A DNA stretch of 13,337 nucleotides, taken from contig CAKOHL010000022.1 in assembly GCA_934085635.1 (NCBI GenBank), positions 1-13,337 of the forward strand, given 5' to 3'. Position 1 is the stretch's first letter; every line of letters begins with the position of its first letter. The position numbers and the translations under genes are program-made. Shown here piece after piece: positions 1-5,930 of the stretch. The DNA comes from an uncultured Bacilli bacterium (GTDB taxonomy: Bacteria > Bacillota_I > Bacilli_A > RF39 > UBA660). The notes beneath the pieces are model-generated. The model made no database searches, had not been told where the DNA came from, and saw nothing but the letters and a program-made list of their open reading frames with translations.

Positions 1-32
1 CTGGGGAAGTAATTGATTATATAGAAGAGTAA
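1..32 (+). CDS. C-terminal end of an upstream gene, possibly acyl carrier protein (partial)
   Basis: Frame 3 reads GEVIDYIEE and then TAA at 30-32, directly before a terminator. This resembles the last helix of acyl carrier proteins, which often end in a TVGD/EVxxYIE-type sequence. Only nine residues are visible and the 4'-phosphopantetheine serine lies outside the window, so the family call is an inference from a very short tail. That an upstream gene ends here is better supported, because a hairpin with a T-run follows within about 12 bases. Confidence 0.4.
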   Translation, partial: GEVIDYIEE

Positions 33-41
33 GTTACTTTT

Positions 42-75
42 AAAACTTGTCAGAAAGTATTGACAAGTTTTTTTA
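42..75 (+). terminator. Rho-independent terminator of the upstream gene, overlapping the arsR promoter
   Basis: The arms ACTTGTCA (45-52) and TGACAAGT (61-68) pair perfectly around an 8-nt loop. Flanking A residues (42-44) can extend the stem into the T-run that starts at 68. The descending arm contains the TTGACA -35 box (60-65) of the next promoter, so termination and initiation signals share the same bases. Confidence 0.85.
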
Positions 76-88
76 TTAGTTTTATAAT
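60..88 (+). promoter_or_regulatory. Consensus sigma-A promoter of the arsR-iscS-iscU operon
   Basis: TTGACA (60-65) and TATAAT (83-88) are both perfect consensus hexamers with a 17-bp spacer. The start point is predicted near 95, the first base of the inverted repeat described next. Such a strong promoter fits one that is held down by a repressor. Confidence 0.85.
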
Positions 89-94
89 TTTGTA

Positions 95-112
95 TATGAA
101 TGGGTATTCATA
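95..112 (+). promoter_or_regulatory. Inverted repeat, probable ArsR-family operator
   Basis: TATGAAT (95-101) and ATTCATA (106-112) form a perfect 7-bp inverted repeat with a 4-bp spacer. It lies just downstream of the -10 box, over the predicted +1 to +18 region, and just upstream of the arsR Shine-Dalgarno site. SmtB/CzrA-type repressors are known to bind AT-rich imperfect palindromes of this type (ATATGAA..TTCATAT-like). Autoregulation by the downstream repressor is an inference. Confidence 0.7.
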
Positions 113-125
113 AAAGGAGAAAGGT

Positions 126-410
126 ATGCAAATAGATTATGATAAATTAAGTGAGTTTTATAAAGTTTTTGGAGATACTACTAGGTTAATGATTTTAAAT
201 AGTTTATTAAATGGTAGTAAGTGTGTAAGTGGTATTGCACTTTCTTTAAATAAGTCTCATTCATTAATTAGTCATCAGCTTAAATATCTTAAGGATTTAA
301 ATCTTGTTAAGTGTTTAAAGGAAGGCCAGACTGCTATTTATAGTATAGGTGATGAGCATATAAAAGTTATACTTAAGTATGGTCTAGAGCATATTAATGA
401 AGGGAGATAA
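126..410 (+). CDS. ArsR/SmtB-family metal-responsive repressor
   Basis: A 94-aa winged-helix regulator of typical ArsR length. The N-terminal helix carries FGDTTRLMILNSLL (15-28), the family's 'LxxptRLxIL' signature. The recognition helix is around S44-L55 (SHSLISHQLKYL) and the wing around G67-I74. The alpha3 ELCVC site is reduced to a single Cys33. The C-terminal helix, however, has Asp76-x-His78-x10-His89-x2-Glu92, which matches the alpha5 site of SmtB/CzrA-type Zn/Co sensors residue for residue. Known family members bind DNA as dimers and release it when the metal binds. The start follows AAGGAGA (114-120). The stop lies 4 bases before iscS, so it likely regulates the Fe-S genes as well as itself. 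Metal identity and target range are inferred. Confidence 0.9.
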   Translation: MQIDYDKLSEFYKVFGDTTRLMILNSLLNGSKCVSGIALSLNKSHSLISHQLKYLKDLNLVKCLKEGQTAIYSIGDEHIKVILKYGLEHINEGR

Positions 411-414
411 TGTT

Positions 415-1590
415 ATGATATATTTAGATAATGCTGCTACTACTAAAGTGAGAAAAGAAGTTTTAGATGAAATGCTTCCATATTTTTCTGAATACTTTAC
501 TAATCCAAGTAGTATTTATTCGCCATCTAGAATGGTTAGTAAAAAGGTTGAGGAAGCAAGAAGTGTGATTGCAAGTACTATAGGTGCTAGTAAGGATGAG
601 ATTTATTTTACTAGTGGTGGCTCTGAAAGTGATAACTGGGCTATTAAGAAAATTATGATTGGTAGAATGAACAAGGGAAAACATTTAATTACTACTAAGG
701 TTGAACATCATGCGATTTTAGAAAGTGCTAAGTATTTAGAGGAATTAGGATTTGAAGTTACTTATTTGAATGTAGATAAGGATGGACTTATTAGTTTGGA
801 AGAACTTGAAAATGCAATTAGACCTGATACTATTATGGTTAGTGTTATGGCTGCTAATAATGAAATAGGTACTGTTATGCCACTTAAGGAAATCGGAGAG
901 ATTTGTAAGAAACACGGAGTTATATTCCATACAGATGCTGTTCAGGCTTATGGTAATGAGAAAATTGATGTTAATGAGATGAATATTGATCTTATGAGTA
1001 CTAGTGCTCATAAGATTGAAGGACCTAAAGGAATAGGTTTCTTATATGTTAGAAAAGGTGTTATGATTAAGCCTCTTATTAATGGTGGAAGTCAAGAGAA
1101 AGGCAAAAGAGCTGGAACTACTAATGCTGCTTCTATAGTTGGTTTTGCTAAGGCTGCTCTAATTAAATTTAATGAGATGGAAGAAAATAATAAGTATGTT
1201 TTATCTTTAAGAGAACATTTAATAGATAGAGTATTAAATGAGATTCCTTATAGTATTTTAAATGGATCTAGAGATAAGAGACTAGCAAATAATGCTAATT
1301 TTAGTTTTAGATTTATTGAGGGAGAGGGTATGCTTCTTAAGTTAGATGCTAAAGGTATATGTGCATCAAGTGGAAGTGCTTGTACTAGTGGAAGTTTGGA
1401 TCCTAGTCACGTTCTTCTTGCTATTGGGCTTCCTCACGAGATAGCTCATGGATCACTTAGAATTACATTAAATCATAGTAATACACTTGAAGAGGTTGAT
1501 TATACAGTTGATACTTTAAAAGAAATTATTAGTGATTTAAGAAGTATGAGTCCTTTATATGAAGATTTTGTTAAGAAAGGAGAGAAATAA
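415..1590 (+). CDS. iscS: Cysteine desulfurase, IscS/NifS class
   Basis: A 391-aa PLP enzyme that takes sulfur from L-cysteine as an enzyme persulfide and passes it to scaffold or thiolation partners. The N-terminus reads MIYLDNAATT, the classic desulfurase start. Other landmarks are His98 in EHHA, Asp174 and Gln177 in the cofactor pocket, the PLP lysine Lys200 in SAHKIEGPKG, and the active Cys323 in SSGSACTSG. That longer mobile-loop motif marks the IscS/NifS group rather than SufS. I chose ATG 415 because AAGGGAG (400-406) lies 8 bases upstream; an in-frame ATG at 397 overlaps arsR and adds six residues not typical of the family. iscU begins 2 bases after the stop. No hscA/hscB, ferredoxin or iscA lies adjacent. 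Confidence 0.95.
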   Translation: MIYLDNAATTKVRKEVLDEMLPYFSEYFTNPSSIYSPSRMVSKKVEEARSVIASTIGASKDEIYFTSGGSESDNWAIKKIMIGRMNKGKHLITTKVEHHAILESAKYLEELGFEVTYLNVDKDGLISLEELENAIRPDTIMVSVMAANNEIGTVMPLKEIGEICKKHGVIFHTDAVQAYGNEKIDVNEMNIDLMSTSAHKIEGPKGIGFLYVRKGVMIKPLINGGSQEKGKRAGTTNAASIVGFAKAALIKFNEMEENNKYVLSLREHLIDRVLNEIPYSILNGSRDKRLANNANFSFRFIEGEGMLLKLDAKGICASSGSACTSGSLDPSHVLLAIGLPHEIAHGSLRITLNHSNTLEEVDYTVDTLKEIISDLRSMSPLYEDFVKKGEK

Positions 1591-1592
1591 TT

Positions 1593-2015
1593 ATGTATTC
1601 AGAAAAAGTTATGGATCACTTTACTAATCCAAGAAATGTTGGAGAGATAGAAAATGCAAGTGGTGTTGGTACTGTTGGTAATGCAAGGTGTGGAGATATA
1701 ATGAGAATTTATCTTGATATAGATGATGATGGAATTATTAGAGATGTTAAGTTTAAGACTTTTGGTTGTGGGGCTGCTATAGCAACTAGTTCTATGGCTA
1801 CTGAACTTATTAAAGGTAAACACATAAATGAAGCTCTTAAGATTACTAATAAGTCAGTTATGGAGGCACTAGATGGACTTCCTCCAGTTAAGGTACACTG
1901 CAGTTTACTTGCTGAAGAGGCTGTGCGTGCAGCGCTTTGGGATTATGCTGAGAAAAAGGGTATTAAAATTGAAGGTTTAGATAAACCAAAAAGCGATATT
2001 CATGAAGGCGAATAG
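1593..2015 (+). CDS. iscU: Fe-S cluster assembly scaffold, IscU/NifU N-terminal type
   Basis: A 140-aa scaffold on which [2Fe-2S] and [4Fe-4S] clusters are built from IscS sulfur. The N-terminus MYSEKVMDHFTNPRNVG is canonical. The ligand set is complete: Cys33 and Asp35 in ARCGD, Cys59 in FGCGAA, and His102-Cys103 in LPPVKVHCS. The LPPVK stretch (96-100) is the segment recognised by the HscA chaperone in proteobacteria. This places it with IscU/NifU rather than the zinc-dependent SufU common in Firmicutes. Length is close to IscU (about 128) with an extra charged tail (KGIKIEGLDKPKSDIHEGE), and there is no NifU C-terminal thioredoxin-like domain. The start follows AAAGGAGA (1576-1583). The terminator stem overlaps the stop codon. 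Confidence 0.95.
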   Translation: MYSEKVMDHFTNPRNVGEIENASGVGTVGNARCGDIMRIYLDIDDDGIIRDVKFKTFGCGAAIATSSMATELIKGKHINEALKITNKSVMEALDGLPPVKVHCSLLAEEAVRAALWDYAEKKGIKIEGLDKPKSDIHEGE

Positions 2016-2024
2016 CCTTTTTTC
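2004..2024 (+). terminator. Terminator of the arsR-iscS-iscU operon
   Basis: GAAGGC (2004-2009) pairs with GCCTTT (2015-2020) around a GAATA loop, with T residues from 2018 to 2023. The last codons and TAG stop of iscU (2013-2015) form part of the hairpin. The stem is short, so termination may be incomplete. Confidence 0.6.
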
Positions 2025-2129
2025 TTTATTTTTTCAAAAAGTCGTAAAATTTTTGTGTAATTTTTTTGTAAATGCCCGAAAACACTGGGAATGTTATTAT
2101 TTTAAAAACAGTTAATTAATTTTGGTGTA

Positions 2130-2147
2130 ATTTTAATATATTAAAAT
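2130..2147. repeat. 18-bp perfect AT palindrome upstream of the XRE gene
   Basis: ATTTTAATATATTAAAAT is perfectly self-complementary and is preceded by GGTGTA. It lies in the 232-bp gap 2016-2247, which otherwise shows only AT-rich sequence and the XRE promoter. It may be a protein-binding site or chance in very AT-rich DNA. A related string, GTGTAATTGTATATATTAAAA, occurs after ppdK at 13011-13031. Confidence 0.35.
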
Positions 2148-2200
2148 GATAATTTATATTTTTCTGTATAAAATAAAGTATAAAAATTTAATAAAAAAGG

Positions 2201-2228
2201 TTGACATTGTACATTTTTTTGGTACAAT
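2201..2228 (+). promoter_or_regulatory. Promoter and overlapping operator of the XRE regulator
   Basis: TTGACA (2201-2206) and TACAAT (2223-2228) are separated by 16 bp. A 7-bp inverted repeat, ATTGTAC (2206-2212) and GTACAAT (2222-2228), overlaps the -35 edge and covers the whole -10 box. A protein bound there would block RNA polymerase, which suggests autorepression. The predicted start near 2235 leaves about 13 nt of leader. Confidence 0.75.
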
Positions 2229-2247
2229 AGTAATCGGTGAAGGAAAA

Positions 2248-2559
2248 ATGGGAAGACCAAAGAAAGAAAATATCGTTAAAACTGAAGAAGAAATAAAAAG
2301 GGATGAAAGATTAAAAGAACTTGAAAAGGAAGTTATTAGACAAATTGTAGTTGCTAGAAAGAGTCAACATTTGAGTCAAAGAGTTGTTGGAGAACGTGCT
2401 GGTATTATTAGAGAAACAGTTGCCAAAATTGAGAATAATTTAAATAGTCCTCAAATAAATACACTTATCAGACTTTTAGAACCAATCGGTTATACTCTTG
2501 GTGTAGTACCTTTAGAACAAAAAGAAGAAGCAGAAGAAACTGCTGTAGTTAATAATTAG
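2248..2559 (+). CDS. XRE-family HTH regulator with AT-hook-like N-terminus
   Basis: A 103-aa protein. It opens with GRPKK (2-6), an AT-hook-like core, followed by a charged helix rich in Glu and Lys (11-32). A Cro/C1-type HTH then spans about residues 33-92, including LSQRVVGERAG and IRETVAKIENNLNSPQINTLIRLLEPIGYTLGVV; the last part is typical of single-domain XRE/HigA-like regulators. The tail is acidic. ATG 2248 was chosen because the promoter's -10 box ends at 2228 and GGTGAAGGA (2235-2243) lies just upstream. A longer reading frame from 2146 would start before the promoter. It is monocistronic, with a terminator directly after it. The likely role is repression of its own promoter; other targets cannot be seen. 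Confidence 0.85.
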   Translation: MGRPKKENIVKTEEEIKRDERLKELEKEVIRQIVVARKSQHLSQRVVGERAGIIRETVAKIENNLNSPQINTLIRLLEPIGYTLGVVPLEQKEEAEETAVVNN

Positions 2560-2567
2560 TTAGATTT

Positions 2568-2587
2568 AGCACTTAGGTGCTTTTTTC
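2568..2587 (+). terminator. Terminator of the XRE gene
   Basis: AGCAC (2568-2572) pairs with GTGCT (2577-2581) around a TTAG loop, followed by TTTTTT. The stem is short but well placed, 9 bases after the stop codon. It isolates the XRE gene from the unit that follows. Confidence 0.7.
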
Positions 2588-2600
2588 TTTTGCTTATTTA

Positions 2601-2609
2601 TGATATACT
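2601..2609 (+). promoter_or_regulatory. Extended -10 promoter for the 138-aa gene
   Basis: TGATATACT carries the TG of an extended -10 element followed by TATACT (2604-2609). No good -35 box is seen, as expected for this class. The identical 9-mer, with similar flanks, stands before the gene at 4086. The predicted start is near 2616, just upstream of the AGGAGG site. Confidence 0.6.
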
Positions 2610-2632
2610 TTTTTTATTAGGAGGTTTTTGTA

Positions 2633-3049
2633 GTGGAAGATGTTATAGTTTTGGTAAGCAAAGAGTATGCTGAGGATAAGAAACGTAACTATTTTGAATT
2701 TTATACTTTTTATAATGTTACTAAAGGAAAATATTTTTATACTCAAAGTTTACATAATGATTTTAAGTATATTCCAGTTATATATATAGTTTTACATATT
2801 GGTTATCATCATGTTGATAAAGCTGGAGTTTGTAATTCTAATATTAGAGGTTTCTATAATTATAATGATTTAAAGGAACTTTTGGATAAAATAGGAAGTA
2901 ATTTTAAAGACTTTAATTCTTACCGTAAGATGGTTGACCATTTGGATTATGAAATCGGAAAGCAAAAATATATGAAAAGAAGTATGTTTAGTCACGAGGA
3001 TATGATTTCTTTAGTAAGTGATAATAGGGCTTTGGAGCTTATAAAGTAA
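2633..3049 (+). CDS. Protein of unknown function, 138 aa, rich in aromatic residues
   Basis: I do not recognise this family. The reading frame starts with GTG, chosen because a full AGGAGG (2619-2624) lies 8 bases upstream and no in-frame ATG is near. The N-terminus DVIVLVS looks like a beta strand. Residues 19-40 are crowded with Tyr and Phe (NYFEFYTFYNVTKGKYFYTQ). A hydrophobic strand follows (YIPVIYIVLHIGYHH, about 46-60), and the C-terminal half is helical and charged. There is no signal peptide and no convincing transmembrane segment. The glycosyltransferase gene follows 26 bases downstream with no terminator between them, so they are probably co-transcribed; a link to glycan synthesis is only guilt by association. 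Confidence 0.75.
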   Translation: MEDVIVLVSKEYAEDKKRNYFEFYTFYNVTKGKYFYTQSLHNDFKYIPVIYIVLHIGYHHVDKAGVCNSNIRGFYNYNDLKELLDKIGSNFKDFNSYRKMVDHLDYEIGKQKYMKRSMFSHEDMISLVSDNRALELIK

Positions 3050-3075
3050 TGTTTTTTAAAAAGGAGTTGTAGTTA

Positions 3076-4005
3076 ATGAAAGAATTAATTAGTGTGATAA
3101 TTCCAGTTTATAATAATGAAAAATATTTTGAAAGATGTATTTTGTCTGTTATTAATCAAACTTATAAGAATATCGAAATTATAGTTATAAATGATTGTTC
3201 GACTGATAAAGTTAAGGATATTATTGAAAAATATAAAAAGATAGATATGAGAATACTTTGTTATGAAAATGAAAATAATATGGGAGTTGGATATACAAGA
3301 AATAAAGGATTAGATATTGCTAAGGCTAAATATGTTTATTTTCTTGATAGTGATGATTATATTGAAGAGAGGTGTCTTGAGTTACTTTATAACTCGATAT
3401 CTCCAAATGATTCTTTTTCTTGTATGTTAAGAGGTTTTAAGGAGATTAATGGTATTAGAACTGAAACTTTTAGAACTATCGAAGAATTACTTTTATTACA
3501 GAGTCCATCAGTTGATTTAAGATTATTTAACAAAGATATTATTAATATGTCTGGTATTAGATTTTCAAACTTGAAAATTGCTGAAGATTTAGAATTTATT
3601 TTTAAATTATTAATATTTAATGAAAATGTTTCTTTTGTAAATGAACCGTTATACACTTATGTTATTCATTCAGATAGTTCTTTAAGAAGTAATAGACTAA
3701 ATCAACTTGATACACTTAAAGCTTTCGATTCTATTTGTGAATTTGCAAAGCTTAATGGTAAATTTGAAATGTTTGCTGATAGAATTGAATTTGCTGTTGT
3801 TAGTCATATTTTATTTGGTACTGTTAATAGAATTATGAGTGTTGAAAATTATGAGGAAGAGTACATTTTTAAATGTGTTAAATATGTTAATGAGAATTTT
3901 CCTAATTGGAAAAATAATATCTATGTTCAAAAATATCTACTATCTAATTCAAAATTTAAGAATCATTTAAAAATGATGAAAAAATATGGATTGATTATTA
4001 AGTAA
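3076..4005 (+). CDS. Family 2 (GT-A) glycosyltransferase
   Basis: A 309-aa cytoplasmic enzyme expected to transfer a sugar from a nucleotide-sugar donor to a cell-surface or lipid acceptor. The N-terminal GT-A fold is clear: SVIIPVYNNEKYFERCILSVINQ (6-28), NDCSTD (39-44, nucleotide binding), GVGYTRNKGLDIAKAKYVYF (70-89), and the metal-binding DSDD (91-94). The region around EDLEF (about 175-179) could hold the acidic catalytic base. The C-terminal third is helical and varies between families, and no transmembrane segment is seen. The start follows AAGGAG (3061-3066). It is the second gene of a two-gene unit closed by a strong hairpin. No other cell-envelope sugar gene is nearby, so donor and acceptor are unknown. 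Confidence 0.9.
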   Translation: MKELISVIIPVYNNEKYFERCILSVINQTYKNIEIIVINDCSTDKVKDIIEKYKKIDMRILCYENENNMGVGYTRNKGLDIAKAKYVYFLDSDDYIEERCLELLYNSISPNDSFSCMLRGFKEINGIRTETFRTIEELLLLQSPSVDLRLFNKDIINMSGIRFSNLKIAEDLEFIFKLLIFNENVSFVNEPLYTYVIHSDSSLRSNRLNQLDTLKAFDSICEFAKLNGKFEMFADRIEFAVVSHILFGTVNRIMSVENYEEEYIFKCVKYVNENFPNWKNNIYVQKYLLSNSKFKNHLKMMKKYGLIIK

Positions 4006-4010
4006 ATAGG

Positions 4011-4041
4011 CTATTATGCGTTTGAAGCGTGATAGTTTTTT
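4011..4041 (+). terminator. Terminator after the glycosyltransferase
   Basis: CTATTATGC (4011-4019) and GCGTGATAG (4027-4035) form a 9-bp stem with two G-U pairs and a 7-nt loop, followed by TTTTTT. Confidence 0.85.
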
Positions 4042-4070
4042 CTTAATTTGTTTATTTTCTTTTAGATGTA

Positions 4071-4079
4071 TGATATACT
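4071..4079 (+). promoter_or_regulatory. Extended -10 promoter, predicted to give a leaderless mRNA
   Basis: TGATATACT has TATACT at 4074-4079. The expected start, about 7 bases after the last -10 base, is position 4086, which is the A of the ATG. No Shine-Dalgarno site fits between them. A hairpin at 4011-4041 shields this point from upstream transcription. Confidence 0.65.
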
Positions 4080-4085
4080 TTTATT

Positions 4086-4724
4086 ATGAAAGTGGTAATT
4101 GATGGGACAGATGTAGAAGTTAAAATAATTAGAAAAAGTAATAAGAATACTTATATTAGAGTTAAGAGTGATTTATGTATATATGTTACAACTAATTATT
4201 TTGTTAGTGATAAGTATGTGAGTAATTTAATTAATAATAATATTGATTTTGTTACTAAGATGTATAGAAAAGAGTGTAAGAAAAGGGATAAGGCTAGTAA
4301 GTTTTATTATTTAGGTAAAGAGTATAATGTAGTTATTACTAATCTTGTTAAACACTGCGTGCTTGATTTGGATTATGCGTATGTTAGTAAAGAGAGTGAT
4401 CTTGATAAGTTTTTAGATAAGATGAGTAAAGAAGTACTTACTAATAGAGTTAGAATAGTTTTTGATAGAATTAATTTACCTATTAATTATCCTGTTGTAA
4501 ATATAAGAAAAATGGTTAGGAAATGGGGTTATTGTAATAAGAGTAAGGGACTTATTACTCTGAACAAAGAACTTATTAAGCATGATATAGATGATATTGA
4601 TTATGTTATTGTTCACGAACTTGTACATTTTGTGCATTTTGATCATAGTAAGGAATTTTGGAAATTAGTGAAAGAGTTGAAACCAGATTATTTGGTTAAT
4701 AAGAAACATTTGAATGAGGAGTAG
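4086..4724 (+). CDS. YgjP/DUF45-family zinc metallopeptidase-like protein
   Basis: A 212-aa protein of the YgjP-like (DUF45, WLM-related) metal-dependent hydrolase family. The zinc site is intact: HELVH (177-181) with Glu178 as the putative catalytic base and a third ligand, His187, in the motif HExxHxxxxxHxxxFW. The family's upstream signature VRKWGYCNKSKGLITLN precedes it. The N-terminal half is a beta-rich region with basic residues (KSNKNTYIRVKSD). Substrate is not established for the family. ATG 4086 is the only early methionine codon, and no Shine-Dalgarno site precedes it. The stop is 2 bases before the TrmH-type gene, so it leads the rimM-trmD operon. Confidence 0.88.
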   Translation: MKVVIDGTDVEVKIIRKSNKNTYIRVKSDLCIYVTTNYFVSDKYVSNLINNNIDFVTKMYRKECKKRDKASKFYYLGKEYNVVITNLVKHCVLDLDYAYVSKESDLDKFLDKMSKEVLTNRVRIVFDRINLPINYPVVNIRKMVRKWGYCNKSKGLITLNKELIKHDIDDIDYVIVHELVHFVHFDHSKEFWKLVKELKPDYLVNKKHLNEE

Positions 4725-4726
4725 AA

Positions 4727-5446
4727 ATGATAGAGAGTGTAAATAATGAAAAGATTGTTTATTTTAAGAAACTTAGAGATAAGAAGTTTATTTTAAGTGA
4801 AGGCAAGTTTATTGTTGAAGGGGATCATTTGATCACTGAGGCATATAAAAGTGGACTTTTACTTGAGGTTATTACTTCTGATGAGTCATTAAATATATGG
4901 AATAGTAAGTGTACTTTAGTTAGCAAGAAATGTTTAGAAAAGATTAGTTTACTTAAGAGTACTCCGAGTGTTATGGGAGTTGTTAAACTTAAAATGAGTA
5001 ATGATATTATTGGGGATAAAATAGTTTTACTTGATAACGTACAAGATCCTGGTAATGTTGGCACTATTATTAGAAGTGCACTTGCATTTAATGTTTCTAC
5101 TGTTATTTTGAGTCCTGATTCAGTTAATGTATTTAATGATAAGTTAATTAGAAGTACTGAGGGAACAATTTTTAATATGAATGTTGTTGTTATGGATTTA
5201 AAGGAAGCTATAAGTGTTCTTAAGTCTAGAGGGATTAAGACCTATTATGCTGATATGAATGGGACTGTTAATTTAGATGATGCTCAAATAGGCAAATATG
5301 GACTTGTTTTAGGTAGTGAAGGTAAAGGAATAAGCGCGTATATTAAAGATATCTGTGATGAAGGAATAAGTATTCCTATGAATGATAAGTGTGAAAGTTT
5401 GAATGTTTCAGTTACAGGTGGTATAATAATGTGTAAGTTTAGGTGA
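4727..5446 (+). CDS. TrmH/SpoU-family RNA 2'-O-ribose methyltransferase
   Basis: A 239-aa SPOUT enzyme that methylates a ribose 2'-OH in rRNA or tRNA using S-adenosylmethionine. An N-terminal substrate-binding domain (about 1-90, including FIVEGDHLITEA) precedes the knotted catalytic domain. The three SpoU motifs are visible: DNVQDPGNVGTIIRSA (103-118, Asn110 and Arg116), LVLGSEGKGI (193-202, Glu198), and IPMNDKCESLNVSV (216-229, Asn226). It resembles Bacillus YsgA and RlmB; the target nucleotide cannot be told from sequence. The protein ends soon after motif 3, slightly short for the family. The start follows GAGGAG (4716-4721). The stop codon TGA shares bases with the rimM Shine-Dalgarno site. 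Confidence 0.9.
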   Translation: MIESVNNEKIVYFKKLRDKKFILSEGKFIVEGDHLITEAYKSGLLLEVITSDESLNIWNSKCTLVSKKCLEKISLLKSTPSVMGVVKLKMSNDIIGDKIVLLDNVQDPGNVGTIIRSALAFNVSTVILSPDSVNVFNDKLIRSTEGTIFNMNVVVMDLKEAISVLKSRGIKTYYADMNGTVNLDDAQIGKYGLVLGSEGKGISAYIKDICDEGISIPMNDKCESLNVSVTGGIIMCKFR

Positions 5447-5450
5447 TTTT

Positions 5451-5930
5451 ATGGACTTAGTGTATGTTGGGAAACTTGTTAATACTCACGGGATTAAGGG
5501 AGAAGTTAGATTAATTAGTAATTTTGAATATAAAGATAAAGCTTTTAAGAAGGGTAATCATTTTTATATTGGTGATGAGAAAGAAAAGGTTACTATAAAT
5601 TCTTATAGGCATCATAAGATGTTTGATATGTTCACTTTTGAAGAGTATTCTTATATTAATGATGTTTTAAAGTTTAAGGGTAAGAAAGTATATATTGATA
5701 AGAAAGAACTTTTGCTTAGTGATGGTGATTTACTTCTTACTGATTATATAGGACTTGATGGTTATTTTGAAAATAAAGTTATTGGTAAGGTAACTGATAT
5801 AATTGATAATAATGGATATAGATTATTTCTTGTTAATGGTAAATATATTCCTTTTAATAGTGAGTTTGTTGACGGTGTTGATATTAAAGGAAATAAGATA
5901 TTTTTTAAGAATGTGAGGGAACTTTTATGA
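5451..5930 (+). CDS. rimM: Ribosome maturation factor RimM
   Basis: A 159-aa 30S assembly factor that binds ribosomal protein S19 and helps form the 3' head of 16S rRNA. The N-terminal RimM domain begins YVGKLVNTHGIKGEVRL (5-21), the family hallmark. A PRC-barrel domain follows from about residue 92 (LLLTDYIGLDGYF..IGKVTDII..YIPFNSEFV). Length is normal. The start follows AGGTGA (5441-5446), and the TGA stop overlaps the trmD ATG in an ATGA junction, so the two are translationally coupled. rimM-trmD adjacency is widely conserved, but rpsP, usually upstream, is absent here. Confidence 0.95.
   Translation: MDLVYVGKLVNTHGIKGEVRLISNFEYKDKAFKKGNHFYIGDEKEKVTINSYRHHKMFDMFTFEEYSYINDVLKFKGKKVYIDKKELLLSDGDLLLTDYIGLDGYFENKVIGKVTDIIDNNGYRLFLVNGKYIPFNSEFVDGVDIKGNKIFFKNVRELL

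Noticed and set aside
397..414. Earlier ATG for iscS at 397
   Set aside because: It overlaps arsR and lacks a well-placed Shine-Dalgarno site. ATG 415 gives the canonical MIYLDNAATT start.
463..1011. Reverse-strand reading frames inside iscS
   Set aside because: They are low-complexity shadows (Ser/Thr/Asn/Ile-rich) opposite a complete conserved gene. The same holds for those opposite iscU, the glycosyltransferase, the TrmH gene and the trmD-operon orphan.
2146..2247. N-terminal extension of the XRE protein from ATG 2146
   Set aside because: It would begin upstream of the TTGACA/TACAAT promoter and encodes low-complexity AT-rich residues. ATG 2248 has a Shine-Dalgarno site and fits the promoter.
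2248..3049. Toxin-antitoxin pair (XRE antitoxin plus 138-aa toxin)
   Set aside because: A terminator and a separate promoter lie between them, and the 138-aa protein shows no toxin motif.
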